Positions 46,985-55,961 are shown, counted from the first letter of the stretch. The stretch: DNA of 64,000 nt from Aliagarivorans taiwanensis DSM 22990 (GCF_000429505.1 NZ_AUBZ01000001.1:248001-312000), one strand, 5' to 3'. The notes: a model not told the origin generated them from the letters alone. Numbers and translations are program-made.

Positions 46985-47905
46985 ATGGAACGTACCAACT
47001 CTTTAGTTTTTGCTTTACTGCTGATGGCTCTTAGCAGCTTGGCCTTTGCTGATATCCCAGCCAACACCCAAGTGGGTGATGTTATCGAAGTGCAGCTAAG
47101 CCAGCTTAACCCGACCCAGCCTTCCATCGGCTACGATCAGGTGTTCTACAAGCTGGGTCGCTTTCAAGTTGACCTGAAAAAGCAGTTTGATGAAATCTGC
47201 GAAGCTAACGGCCAGAAAGGCCTGGAGAGCTTCAACGAGCAATCGGTGCAAGCTGACAGCAGCAGCTTTAGCTGTAAAGAGGCCATCGGTAGCCGCGCCA
47301 ACGAGATGAAAACCGTGGTGCTAGCCCCCGACAACAACTACTACCTCACCGACGGCCATCACACCTTTAACACCTTCTGGCATATGCAAGGTGGCGGCAG
47401 TGACTTCCCAATCCATGTGGTGGTGACTCACGACTACCGCGAGCTGGCAGATATGCAATCCTTCTGGCAAGCGATGCAGCAAGACGGCAATGTGTGGCTT
47501 TTCGATCTTAACAACCAAGCGATCGCCGCCGAGCAACTGCCCGCCTCACTGGGTATGGAAAACTTCACCAACGACGCCTACCGCTCGCTGATGTACTTCA
47601 GCCGCAAGGTAAGCTGGGCCAAGCCAAAGCAGCCGGTGCCGTTCCTCGAGTTCTACTGGGCGAAAGAGCTAAAGCCACTGATTGACCTGGGCAACTATGA
47701 CCTGAGCAATATGGACAGCTACGTACAAGCGATTACCGACGCGGCCGACATCATCCTCAACCTCGACACCGACAACTTGGGTGGCTCGGGCTTAAGTGCC
47801 GTAGAGATGGGGCAAATGAAAGAGTTTAAGGCCAAGACCCTGAGCAAGCTGCAAACCGAAAAAGGCAAGCTGTTCTACTCGCTGGCGTATAAGGCGCAGC
47901 AGTAA
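46985..47905 (+). CDS. Secreted ParB-like (ParBc_2-type) protein
   Basis: A protein of 306 residues with a clear signal peptide (residues about 1-20, ending LSSLAFA). The body has the ParB/sulfiredoxin-type pattern: QVGDVIEVQLSQLNPTQPSI, then FYKLGRFQVDLKK, and the conserved YLTDGHHTFNTFW. This matches the family annotated as putative ParB-like nuclease, members of which are often exported. The DGHH core could bind nucleotide or metal. Function is unknown; a periplasmic role clearly excludes chromosome partitioning. The ATG at 46985 directly follows an in-frame TTG. A terminator follows. Confidence 0.75.
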   Translation: MERTNSLVFALLLMALSSLAFADIPANTQVGDVIEVQLSQLNPTQPSIGYDQVFYKLGRFQVDLKKQFDEICEANGQKGLESFNEQSVQADSSSFSCKEAIGSRANEMKTVVLAPDNNYYLTDGHHTFNTFWHMQGGGSDFPIHVVVTHDYRELADMQSFWQAMQQDGNVWLFDLNNQAIAAEQLPASLGMENFTNDAYRSLMYFSRKVSWAKPKQPVPFLEFYWAKELKPLIDLGNYDLSNMDSYVQAITDAADIILNLDTDNLGGSGLSAVEMGQMKEFKAKTLSKLQTEKGKLFYSLAYKAQQ

Positions 47906-47948
47906 GCTTGATACGCTCCAGCTATTTAGAGCTGAGCGCTAATCACTA

Positions 47949-47973
47949 AAAAGGAGGGCTCAGCCCTCCTTTT
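47949..47973. terminator. Bidirectional terminator
   Basis: AAAAGGAGGGC/GCCCTCCTTTT, 11-bp perfect stem with a TCA loop, between the convergent ParB-like gene and the small exported protein gene. Confidence 0.9.
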
Positions 47974-48004
47974 GCTTTACTTGAAAGCGCTGATTTTCGC
48001 TACA

Positions 48005-48397
48005 CTACTCGGTAACCTCAGCCGCAATCGCAGCTGCCCGGCGGCTCTCGTGGTCATTCATAAAGTAGCAGCGATGGGTGTAGGCTGAGGTCAGTACTAC
48101 CTGCTTGTCCAAGTCCGGATAACGCTCATCGTAGCGCTCCAGAAAACGGTGATACTGCCGCTCGTTGTAGCGAATGATGCTGCTGGCCACCTCTTCAGGC
48201 ACTTGGTACTCGTCAAGTAGCGCTTGCCAATCGTCTTCGTGCACCGCCAAGCGCGCTTCTTTCTTCAAGTAACTTGCCGCGGCCTTACAGGATGCAGCCT
48301 CATGCAGCTCAAACATCATCACCGCAGTATCAACTTGCGCATGGGCGGTAAAACACGCCAGCATGGCTGCGCCGAATAACCCTTTTGAAACCTTCAC
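48005..48397 (-). CDS. Small exported protein, Pho-box controlled (unknown function)
   Basis: A protein of 130 residues with signal peptide KVSKGLFGAAMLACFTAHA. The mature part is helical and charged, with two cysteines (EAASCKAAA and HRCYFMND) that may form a disulfide, and an Arg/Tyr-rich middle (IIRYNERQYHRFLERY). The GTG at 48397, preceded by GAGAAAG, fits the signal peptide and the short leader; an upstream TTG at 48412 is the alternative. The perfect Pho box at 48442-48459 points towards this gene. No family is recognised. Confidence 0.65.
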   Translation of the reverse strand: MKVSKGLFGAAMLACFTAHAQVDTAVMMFELHEAASCKAAASYLKKEARLAVHEDDWQALLDEYQVPEEVASSIIRYNERQYHRFLERYDERYPDLDKQVVLTSAYTHRCYFMNDHESRRAAAIAAEVTE

Positions 48398-48441
48398 CGT
48401 CTTTCTCGTCAATCAAAAAGCCGCTGTTGTAACGCGCTTAA

Positions 48442-48459
48442 ATGACAGTGAGATGACAG
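48442..48459 (-). promoter_or_regulatory. Perfect Pho box facing the small exported protein gene
   Basis: Read on the minus strand: CTGTCAT-CTCA-CTGTCAT, two exact copies of the PhoB 7-mer with the canonical 4-bp spacer. Confidence 0.88.
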
Positions 48460-48486
48460 CATATAAAAGTAATAACTTTAATTTTT

Positions 48487-48504
48487 CCGTCACACAGCTG
48501 TCAT
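48487..48504 (+). promoter_or_regulatory. Pho box facing the phosphoesterase lipoprotein gene
   Basis: CCGTCAC-ACAG-CTGTCAT: second 7-mer exact, first 5 of 7, with correct spacing and orientation, about 58 bp upstream of the ATG at 48563. Confidence 0.75.
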
Positions 48505-48562
48505 GTTTCTCCTAGAAACTCCCGCGACTGGTATACACCAATATCACGTTAGGAAATACAAC

Positions 48563-50560
48563 ATGAAAACGCGTCTTTCGCACTCTTTGAAAGTCTCCGC
48601 TTGCGCACTGGCAATCACCTCACTGCTTAGTGCCTGTAATAGCTCATCAAGCTCGAGTAATGACCGTGAACAAGACCCTGCTCACTCGCCAGTCTCCATT
48701 GGTCTGCTTCCCGACACCCAAGGCGGTGGTTGGGCGGTAGCTATGCACCCCATGGAAGCAGTACTCGCCAAGCATCAGGAGCAAGGCGTAGACGTTGTTA
48801 TCCCAGTGGGCGATCTCACCGACAACGGCTCTACAGAAGAGTGGCGTCAGTGGCGAGAGGTTGCTGATAAGTACCGGGAAATGGGGATGGAATTCCTGCC
48901 TGTGATGGGTAACCACGAAACCAGCTGGGCCTACACCGTAGAATGGATCGATAACATGCGTCACTACATCCCAGAGGATGCGGTGCATATGCCAAGCGCA
49001 GAGTGGCTGAACTACTACATCATCCGTGAGAACGTGTTGATGATTGGCCTGGCCTACTACAACCTGCCGATTGCATTTGGTTGGATCCAAGACGTTCTGG
49101 CCCAGCATGAGGGTGAGTTCGACCACGTGGTTATCGCCAGTCACGATGGTTTGATCGGTGCTAAGTACGGCCAAACCCGTGAGCAGATCGTTGAAGGCAC
49201 CAAGGACGACAACCGCCTGTTCGACATCCACAAAGAGATCCGTGAGACCTTTGCCGAACACGATGTTATCTGGGTTCAAGGCCACGAGCACATGTACCAG
49301 CGCTCGCAAGTTCACGCCCGTGTACTTGGCTCTAACGATCCCGGCGGTCGTAACGCAGAGCCGCTGGCCTCTACCCCAAGCGGCGGCAACTACCGCATGC
49401 CTTCATACACCCAAATCATCAGTGGTAACGCCTCCTACAAGGGCTACGAGTACCGCTATGGTGAGCGTGAACTCATCCAAGATGTGATCCTACATAAAAT
49501 GGACACCATGAAGGATGGCTCGGAGCACTACGATGCCAACGCGTCGGTGCTGCACTTCAACGACCAGCGTGTTGACTATCTGGCCTTCTCAGCGCCGCAC
49601 ACCATTAACAGCAACGAAGAAGGTCCTAAAGAGCTGGCAGACCCGCAATGGACCTTGATCGATCAGTTCTCACGCACCACCAACCGCTGTGAGTCTTTGG
49701 TATATCCCAACTCCATCCCTGAAGGACAGCGCCCGATCCTCAACCATATCGTTGAGTTTAAAACCAACGACTGTGTTGCCGATGATGGCAGTTCTGCTCG
49801 TCTGATTGGCGGTACCAACGACGTATTCAACCGGGTTGATACCACCGAGCGCAGCCTGTCCTTCCATGAAGGCTTTAAGCGCGCCGAGAGCATGAACGAC
49901 CTGATGCGCCTGTCTTGGCAGTTCCTGTTCACCAAACATGCGAGCTGGGACGTCAACCTCAACGGTAACAACCGGATTATCCCGGGTTCTCAGGGCGAAG
50001 ATGAGACCGGCGCAAAAACCGGTAACGTAGTCATACCAGCCACCACCATCGATATGAAGAAACACGTGACCCTAAGCTGGCTACCTAAAGAGCCTGCGAC
50101 GGCTTCTGATGTACTGCTGGTAAGCGGGGTACAGATCCACGGTGGTGTATACCAAAGCGCTTACGGTAAATGGAAGAACATCGAAAAGCATCAAGGCTAT
50201 CACGGCTCTCAGCCTGACGGTTCGGCTAAAGCCCCGGTTGAGCTTCCTGATTACGCTACTCAGAACTGGAACGTAGAGCAAATCAAATCCTCACCCTTCG
50301 GTATCGAGTTCACCACAGAAAATCTGGCAAACGCGTCTAACCTACTGCTAGCAGCCAAGCAAAACGGCGAATGGCTACCTTTGGCGAGCGCCGAGTGTGT
50401 GTTGGATCTACCTTGGGATGAGGACTACACCATCGCCCCACCAGCAGTAGCCCAAGAGTGTGCTGACCAAGCCATCGTAGGCTACGACAGCCAAGTGGAT
50501 GATGGCCGTTGGTGGACCATCGCTCAAACCGATATGGAACTGGCACTTATCAGCAAGTAA
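48563..50560 (+). CDS. Calcineurin-like metallophosphoesterase lipoprotein
   Basis: An exported lipoprotein of 665 residues; the lipobox is SLLSAC followed by a serine-rich linker. The metallophosphoesterase domain (about 40-290) shows the motif series GLLPDTQGGG, PVGDLTDNG, VMGNHETS, VIASHDG and GHEHMYQR. The first motif has Gln where most family members have His (DTQ for DxH). A C-terminal region of about 350 residues is beta-rich and unrecognised. It probably releases phosphate from organic phosphoesters at the cell surface. The Pho box upstream supports control by PhoB. AGGAAA precedes the chosen ATG; a start 20 codons upstream would bury the signal peptide. Confidence 0.85.
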   Translation: MKTRLSHSLKVSACALAITSLLSACNSSSSSSNDREQDPAHSPVSIGLLPDTQGGGWAVAMHPMEAVLAKHQEQGVDVVIPVGDLTDNGSTEEWRQWREVADKYREMGMEFLPVMGNHETSWAYTVEWIDNMRHYIPEDAVHMPSAEWLNYYIIRENVLMIGLAYYNLPIAFGWIQDVLAQHEGEFDHVVIASHDGLIGAKYGQTREQIVEGTKDDNRLFDIHKEIRETFAEHDVIWVQGHEHMYQRSQVHARVLGSNDPGGRNAEPLASTPSGGNYRMPSYTQIISGNASYKGYEYRYGERELIQDVILHKMDTMKDGSEHYDANASVLHFNDQRVDYLAFSAPHTINSNEEGPKELADPQWTLIDQFSRTTNRCESLVYPNSIPEGQRPILNHIVEFKTNDCVADDGSSARLIGGTNDVFNRVDTTERSLSFHEGFKRAESMNDLMRLSWQFLFTKHASWDVNLNGNNRIIPGSQGEDETGAKTGNVVIPATTIDMKKHVTLSWLPKEPATASDVLLVSGVQIHGGVYQSAYGKWKNIEKHQGYHGSQPDGSAKAPVELPDYATQNWNVEQIKSSPFGIEFTTENLANASNLLLAAKQNGEWLPLASAECVLDLPWDEDYTIAPPAVAQECADQAIVGYDSQVDDGRWWTIAQTDMELALISK

Positions 50561-50579
50561 GCCCTCCCTATCGAGTAGA

Positions 50580-50608
50580 AGCGCAGGCTAGTCCTGCGCT
50601 TTTTTTTT
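50580..50608 (+). terminator. Terminator after the phosphoesterase gene
   Basis: AGCGCAGG/CCTGCGCT stem, CTAGT loop and nine Ts, 20 bp beyond the stop. Confidence 0.93.
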
Positions 50609-50752
50609 ACCAATTCAACGGTGACTTATCAGCTTCAACACATCCGATAAAAGATCTTAGTTTTCATAGCATTAATCATAAAATTGGCGATGTAATTCGG
50701 GTAATCTTGCTAGCAAACTCTACCCCAGTTACCCCATCATTAAGGTGTAGTT

Positions 50753-51724
50753 ATGACAACCAAGGTCTGCAGCAGTCACTACAAAGGGCTTCCCTCAATC
50801 GTGCTGGAGAACGCTCGGCTACGGGCCGAGTGGCTACCCGAGTGTGTGGCTAAGCTCGCCTCCTTAGTGCTCAAGCATCATCAAGCGCCGCTAGAGCTGC
50901 TCTCTCAGTCCTCGCTGCAGAAACTTCAGCTACCGAGTCTTGGCGCATGCTTTGCCGATTACGACACCAGCGGTTTTGATGAGTGCTTTCCGACCATCGA
51001 AGAGTGCCAGTTGGTTAGCGAATCAGCCCAAGGCAACGTAACTCGCCTAATGCCCGATCATGGCGAGGTATGGGCCATGCCTTGGCAGGTAGAGACCCTC
51101 AGCAGGCAAGCGCTGCGCTTTAGCGTGTATAGCGCCAGCTTTGGTTACACCCTCAGTAAAACCCTCATCTTGGATGAGCAGGGCCTGCGCTCGGAGTACT
51201 GTGTCGAGCTAGACAGCGACGCCCCAGCCCTGCCCTATATCTGGACCCCACATGCGCTGTTTGCGGTGCACCCAGACACCGAGCTGCTTATCCCTGCGCA
51301 TATGGATAGCATCTACAACGTGTTTGGCGGCAGTGAGTATCTCGGCGAGTTTGCCGCCATCCACCGCTACCCTCTGCTGGCAAGGAACGACCAAGCGCCG
51401 CTGGATCTATCGCTTATCGAACCCCAGCAGGCGGGCAACTGCGAGAAGTACTACTTCAACAGCCCCCTACAAGCGGGCGACAGCTTTGGCTTTCGCAATC
51501 GCTACTGCGAGGTGGAGATGCGCGTTGATCATCAGCAGATCCCCTATCTGGGGGTGTGGAAGAACCAAGGAGGCTTTAAGGGGGAATATAACTTTGCCCT
51601 TGAGCCCTGCTCCGGGATCTACGATTCCACCGCGAGAGCGCACGAGAGGGGAACCTGTAAGGTGTTGCAGCCCGGAGAGCGCACAACTTGGCGCTTTGAT
51701 ATCGCCATCAGTGAGCGCGAGTAG
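50753..51724 (+). CDS. Aldose 1-epimerase-like (galactose mutarotase fold) protein
   Basis: A cytoplasmic protein of 323 residues with the mutarotase beta-sandwich pattern. DYDTSGFDECFPTIEEC, the conserved histidine in PYIWTPHALFAV and the late acidic residue in FALEPCSGIYD are the likely substrate and catalytic positions. It probably interconverts anomers of a sugar or acts on a sugar derivative; the substrate is unknown. AAGGTG precedes the ATG. It converges on the AraC-type gene, with 19 bp between them. Confidence 0.75.
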   Translation: MTTKVCSSHYKGLPSIVLENARLRAEWLPECVAKLASLVLKHHQAPLELLSQSSLQKLQLPSLGACFADYDTSGFDECFPTIEECQLVSESAQGNVTRLMPDHGEVWAMPWQVETLSRQALRFSVYSASFGYTLSKTLILDEQGLRSEYCVELDSDAPALPYIWTPHALFAVHPDTELLIPAHMDSIYNVFGGSEYLGEFAAIHRYPLLARNDQAPLDLSLIEPQQAGNCEKYYFNSPLQAGDSFGFRNRYCEVEMRVDHQQIPYLGVWKNQGGFKGEYNFALEPCSGIYDSTARAHERGTCKVLQPGERTTWRFDIAISERE

Positions 51725-51743
51725 CCGCACGCAGGCTTAAGAG

Positions 51744-52565
51744 TTAACGCCCCGAGGCCACACCCGCCTGATATTGCCCGGGAGTGAGCGCCACCCGTTT
51801 CTTGAAGTGCCGTTGAAAGTGGGCCTGATCGGCAAATCCCAGACTAACGGCCGTCTCGGCCAGCGAACTACCACTACGCAGTAGCTGCTTAGCCTGATTG
51901 ATACGGGCATCCATCTGCATCGCCGCGGGCGACAAACCATAGTGGCGGGCAAAGCTGCGCAGTAGTTGATAGCGGCTGAGTTGGGCCTCTTCAGCCAGCT
52001 CCGCCAAGGACAAACGGCTATCGAGCTGGTCCAGCAACTGTTCACGCACCCGCAGTAAGCTTTGCTCAGGCGCGCGGTTAAGCGCGGGCAAACGCTGGGC
52101 GCCGGTGCTCAACTGCAACACAAAATCCAATAGCTGACTCTCGGCATCCAGCGCCCCATCGCTATCGGCTAACTGTACGAATAAGCGATTAAAGTCATTT
52201 AGTGACTGCCTTGAGCGCAGCTGGTCTTGGGCAAAGCACAGATAATCCTGCGCGCTCAGCCCTGCCTCACTCTGGGCCTTGCCGAGCCATAGTGAATCGA
52301 CAAACACCATCCGATAGGACCAAGCTCCCCGCTCTGGGTTGCAAGCATGCACATCGCCGGGGTTAATGGTCACCAAATCGCCCCGACCGGTTTGATAGCT
52401 GATGCGTTGATTCCTGTAGGAGGCCGCCCCTTTATCAATCGCGCCGAATGAGAACTCATCGTGAGTATGCGCCTGATAGCAGGCCGACGAATCGCGGCTC
52501 ACCCGCAACTCAACCTGAGGTAGGCAAGCGCTGCGCTGAAAGTGGCTATGTTTGTCCGGCTTCAT
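51744..52565 (-). CDS. AraC-family transcriptional regulator
   Basis: A regulator of 273 residues. The N-terminal cupin domain (AraC_binding type) has HTHDEFSFGAIDKGAASY and ITINPGDVHACNPE-like features. The C-terminal double helix-turn-helix (about 170-270) has LAEEAQLSRYQLLRSFARHY and VSLGFADQAHFQRHFKK. Such regulators next to LysE-family exporters often sense the exported compound. It lies 74 bp downstream of the LysE-family gene on the same strand, so they are probably co-transcribed. AAGGAGGG precedes the ATG at 52565. Confidence 0.92.
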   Translation of the reverse strand: MKPDKHSHFQRSACLPQVELRVSRDSSACYQAHTHDEFSFGAIDKGAASYRNQRISYQTGRGDLVTINPGDVHACNPERGAWSYRMVFVDSLWLGKAQSEAGLSAQDYLCFAQDQLRSRQSLNDFNRLFVQLADSDGALDAESQLLDFVLQLSTGAQRLPALNRAPEQSLLRVREQLLDQLDSRLSLAELAEEAQLSRYQLLRSFARHYGLSPAAMQMDARINQAKQLLRSGSSLAETAVSLGFADQAHFQRHFKKRVALTPGQYQAGVASGR

Positions 52566-52639
52566 GCTTGCCCTCCTTGAGCTGTGGTTCATCAACCTTG
52601 TTGAACATGGGCTGTCATTTATGAGTAATGCGCTGCGAT

Positions 52640-53248
52640 TTAGTTTGGCAAAAACTCGCCATGTATCATCACCACTACCAGCGATGCCAACAGCAGCGCA
52701 CTGGCCCGACTAAACTGCCGGTAATACTCGCGGCGGCTCAGATAAGGGCGCAGCCAATGCCCGGCGCCCGCCCATACCGACACTCCCATAAAGCACACAG
52801 TCAGCGAGATAAGGGTAAACGCCGCCGCGTAAACAACCGCAGGCTCTCTACCCAATACAAACAGGCTAACCCCGGATGCAGCCACTGTCCACGCCTTAGG
52901 GTTACGCACCTGCAGCAACGCACCTTGCCAAAATCCCGCCTGCATCTGCTGTTTTGCCGACTCATCGAGCTGAGCGCTTTGAAAGATCTGCCACGCCATA
53001 TACAGCAGCAGCCCAGCGCCCGCCAGCCTTAGCCAAAACGTCAGCATCGGCAGCTGCTGACCAATCAGCTCCAGCGCACTGGCAGAGCACGCCACCACCA
53101 ACGCGTAGGCAACGCTCGCCCCAGCAACAAAGCGTAAGGTCCCACGATAGCCATAGCCCACCGCATTACTGGCCGCTATCAGATTCACCGGCCCGGGTGT
53201 CGCCGCCCCCACCAAGCCAAAGGCCACCATCGATGCAAATACCCACAT
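52640..53248 (-). CDS. LysE-family exporter
   Basis: An inner-membrane exporter of 202 residues with six predicted helices. The family motif ATPGPVNLIAASNAVGYGYR is at the N terminus, RNPKAWTVAASG is mid-protein. It is only distantly similar to the LysE-type protein at 65-679. It is likely to be controlled by the AraC-type regulator directly downstream. The substrate is unknown. Export of amino acids or related small molecules is the family role. Confidence 0.88.
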   Translation of the reverse strand: MWVFASMVAFGLVGAATPGPVNLIAASNAVGYGYRGTLRFVAGASVAYALVVACSASALELIGQQLPMLTFWLRLAGAGLLLYMAWQIFQSAQLDESAKQQMQAGFWQGALLQVRNPKAWTVAASGVSLFVLGREPAVVYAAAFTLISLTVCFMGVSVWAGAGHWLRPYLSRREYYRQFSRASALLLASLVVVMIHGEFLPN

Positions 53249-53411
53249 AACGCCATCTCAGTTATCACAACAAGCCCCCAGCTTAGCGACCAAGCCACAG
53301 CGGGTATTGAACGAAATTGCAGATTGCTGATACCCATGAGAAAACCAACGGTTGAGAGTTATAGGCACCTGATTTAGCATCGTTTTTCTAAGACACAAAG
53401 GAATGTCCCCC

Positions 53412-53705
53412 ATGTATGCCGTTATCTTTCGCGCCACGGTAGGCGAGCAAGACCAGAGCTACTTCGACACCGCGCAAGCAATGCGCGAGATCGCCATTAA
53501 CGAATACGGCTGCCTCGAGTTTGTCGCCATCACCGAAGGCGACCAAGAGATCGCCATCTCCTACTGGCAAAACCAGCAAGATATTCGCCGCTGGCGAGAA
53601 GACCCACGCCACCAACACGCCCAACAGCAAGGCCAAGCCAGTTGGTATAAAGACTACCGGGTAGAGGTGGTGGAGATTGCAAGGAGTTATCAGTTCCCCA
53701 AATGA
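53412..53705 (+). CDS. Antibiotic biosynthesis monooxygenase-like (ABM) protein
   Basis: A small ferredoxin-like-fold protein of 97 residues. It begins MYAVIFRATVGEQDQSYFDT and contains CLEFVAITEGDQEIAISYW and WREDPRHQHAQQQGQASWY, the usual ABM pattern. Members are cofactor-free oxygenases, haem-related enzymes or binding proteins; the role here is unknown. AAAGGA is best spaced for the ATG at 53412; an ATG at 53403 is too close. Its stop overlaps the start of the next gene (ATGA), so they are translationally coupled. Confidence 0.82.
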   Translation: MYAVIFRATVGEQDQSYFDTAQAMREIAINEYGCLEFVAITEGDQEIAISYWQNQQDIRRWREDPRHQHAQQQGQASWYKDYRVEVVEIARSYQFPK

Positions 53706-54157
53706 GCCATAGTGACCTGCAAACTCGCCCGTTCCAGATAAGCTGTGAAGATTCTCCTAGCCACGCTGATTTAGAGCGAATTGGCGACGGCTTGGACGAG
53801 CACAATGTCGCAATGGTTGGCAGCAGCACCAACAATCGCCCTTTAGCCTTAGTGGTTAGGAACGAGCAAGCTGAGCTAATCGCGGGCATTCGCGCGCACT
53901 ACAACATCTCAGGTTGGCTCTATATCACTGGCTTGTGGGTAAATGAACAACAACGCGGACAAGGGATCGGCCGCAACCTTGTTACTCGCCTAGAACAAGA
54001 AGCCATCAAGCGTGGCTGCAAACATTGCTATCTCACCACCCTCGCCTTTCAAGCCCCTGAGTTTTATCGACAACTGGGTTATCAGCAGTTTGCAGAGCTG
54101 CCTGAGTTTCATCTTGGGCATAGTAAGTTGTTTTTTAGGAAGCGGTTGAGGCAATAA
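53702..54157 (+). CDS. GNAT-family N-acetyltransferase
   Basis: A GNAT enzyme of 151 residues, coupled to the ABM-like gene by an ATGA overlap. Acetyl-CoA-binding residues are in LWVNEQQRGQGIGRNLVTRL, followed by TTLAFQAPEFYRQLGYQQF, typical of the group acting on small amines or peptides. The substrate is unknown. Confidence 0.87.
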   Translation: MSHSDLQTRPFQISCEDSPSHADLERIGDGLDEHNVAMVGSSTNNRPLALVVRNEQAELIAGIRAHYNISGWLYITGLWVNEQQRGQGIGRNLVTRLEQEAIKRGCKHCYLTTLAFQAPEFYRQLGYQQFAELPEFHLGHSKLFFRKRLRQ

Positions 54158-54417
54158 AACGCCTAGGGTTAGAGTTCCGGTGTTTGACGGTCTTACGTTG
54201 AGTGACAAGAGCAGAGCATTGGCTCTAGATTGGTTCTGCCCTAAAGCGTGTTAGAGATACCTGCAAAACCACGGGTTATAAACCCTGCCCTTGCCGTTTC
54301 CATGTATCCGCATGACCGATCCACCTTTCGCGCAGGCTAGTAAATTGATGAATCTGCTAACTGCCTGATTGAACGGTAATATTGGAGATGTTAACTTTAG
54401 AGTCATTAGGGTGATGT

Positions 54418-55794
54418 ATGGAATTATCTGTTAGGCCGGCGAAATGGAGTGTTATGACTACTTTTATTAAAAACGTAAATGAGTTAGAGGCTCATTTTTC
54501 AAAGTATAAGAAGGGTTACTTATATCGCGGACAAGTAAAGCATTTTGTGGATTGTAAAGGACACACAAATATTCCTACATCTTTCAGCAGACATGGCTGT
54601 ATTCCTGATGTTATGTTCAAGTGGACTCATTATGCTAAAGCGATGATTCGTGGTTACTCTGGCGTCGACTACTTTGATATAGACTTAGAGTTGTCTCAAG
54701 CAATACTGCAACATTATGGTTGGAGATCATTCTTTGTAGATTTAACTAAGTCTTCTTCAATAGCATGTTGGTTTGCATCAAATGCATATGAAGAATCTAA
54801 GTCTATTCATATGAGTGAAGACATACATGAGAACCCAGTATGGCTGGTTCACAAAGATGCCAAATATAGTCAATCTAAAGGAAACGGTCATATCTATATA
54901 ATCGATTGTTTAGCATTAGATACCTTGGGTATTAAAATTCATGATCTCACTTTAATGCAGGGCAATGAAGGAAGGCTTAGATTCGATGCTCAGCAAGCGT
55001 GTTTAGTTGGGAACTTGAATGACCGGCTGCCCCCTCAAGTTATTGCGTCACACATTGAAGTTCCGAGCAGTGTGTTGAAAGACTATTGTGACAAAAATTC
55101 AATACACGATGTCTCGGATGTATTCCCATCAAGCGATAAAGACTTTGTATTAAAAACACTTTTAAGTTTGCCGTGGGAAAAAATGAATGTAGATAGCCCG
55201 ATATCTACGTTTCGAAGAGGCTTGGAAATCCCAGATTATGAAGATAACTTTATAAAACATCTTCCTCCAAATGTTACTCTATACGAAAATTTCTGGGTTT
55301 CTGATAATAGAAATGATTCGGACAATCCATTTAAGGGACTGACTTTTTATAAACTCCCGCAAATCTCATATTATGCTAATACCAATGAAGAATTTGATTT
55401 AGGTCTTGTTAGTGACGCTCTCAAAAGGCATGGTGACTTTGTTGTTGAGATTGATGGCTTAGTGAAAATAGTGGAGGTGCAAGAGGAATATATTTATGAG
55501 AAAGGAATACATGTTTCAGTTGATGAAGATGGGTATATTTCGGTATCTGGGTTAGTTGTCTCTCATCCAAGTAATGTTGTTACTGGTGTGGGCACTAATG
55601 TTGGCTGGGTCTACAAAAATAATCATAATGTCTGGAAGCGAGTCGACCATCAAGACGAGTGCCCTTGTAATAATTCACTTAGACATCAGTTGCAATTTTC
55701 ATTACTCAGAATGCTTAATGAAGCGATAAAGAATAAAGAGCTTATTATCGAGAACAACTGTTGTTACAGGCATAAGAGTGTCCCACCGGCCTAA
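54418..55794 (+). CDS. FRG-domain protein in AT-rich DNA
   Basis: A protein of 458 residues (446 if the ATG at 54454 is used; both starts have plausible ribosome sites). The N-terminal FRG domain (about 30-130) shows the defining YLYRGQ and LQHYGWRSFFVDLTKSSS with IACWFAS. The rest (about 230-450) is unrecognised, with one segment rich in short beta strands and a conserved-looking SSDKDFVLKTLLSLPWEKM. Base composition is visibly AT-rich and codon use differs from all neighbours, so it was probably acquired by transfer. It sits against direct repeats and a transposase. FRG genes are common in mobile and defence-rich regions, but their biochemistry is unsettled. Confidence 0.8.
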   Translation: MELSVRPAKWSVMTTFIKNVNELEAHFSKYKKGYLYRGQVKHFVDCKGHTNIPTSFSRHGCIPDVMFKWTHYAKAMIRGYSGVDYFDIDLELSQAILQHYGWRSFFVDLTKSSSIACWFASNAYEESKSIHMSEDIHENPVWLVHKDAKYSQSKGNGHIYIIDCLALDTLGIKIHDLTLMQGNEGRLRFDAQQACLVGNLNDRLPPQVIASHIEVPSSVLKDYCDKNSIHDVSDVFPSSDKDFVLKTLLSLPWEKMNVDSPISTFRRGLEIPDYEDNFIKHLPPNVTLYENFWVSDNRNDSDNPFKGLTFYKLPQISYYANTNEEFDLGLVSDALKRHGDFVVEIDGLVKIVEVQEEYIYEKGIHVSVDEDGYISVSGLVVSHPSNVVTGVGTNVGWVYKNNHNVWKRVDHQDECPCNNSLRHQLQFSLLRMLNEAIKNKELIIENNCCYRHKSVPPA

Positions 55795-55796
55795 AA

Positions 55797-55880
55797 AATA
55801 AAAAGGACATCCATAATAAAATAAAAAAATAAAAAGGACATCCATAATAACTTTGGGAATAAAAAGGACATCCATAATAA
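55797..55880 (+). repeat. Three direct repeats of a 23-bp unit
   Basis: AATAAAAAGGACATCC followed by ATAATAA occurs at 55797-55819, 55828-55850 and 55858-55880 (spacing 31 and 30 bp). A degenerate copy (AATAAGACACCCATAATAA) lies at 55962-55980, just before the transposase gene. The repeats are likely substrate ends for it. Confidence 0.85.
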
Positions 55881-55961
55881 CTTCAAATAAGCAGTAGCTG
55901 TCCAGTAACCCTCCATTAGCTTGGGGATACTGTTTAACCAAGGGAAAACCGTGAATAAGCT

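Noticed and set aside
55797-55880. Three repeats considered as a mini CRISPR array
   Set aside because: Intervals between units are only about 7-8 bp, the unit is AT-rich and not palindromic, and no cas genes are present.
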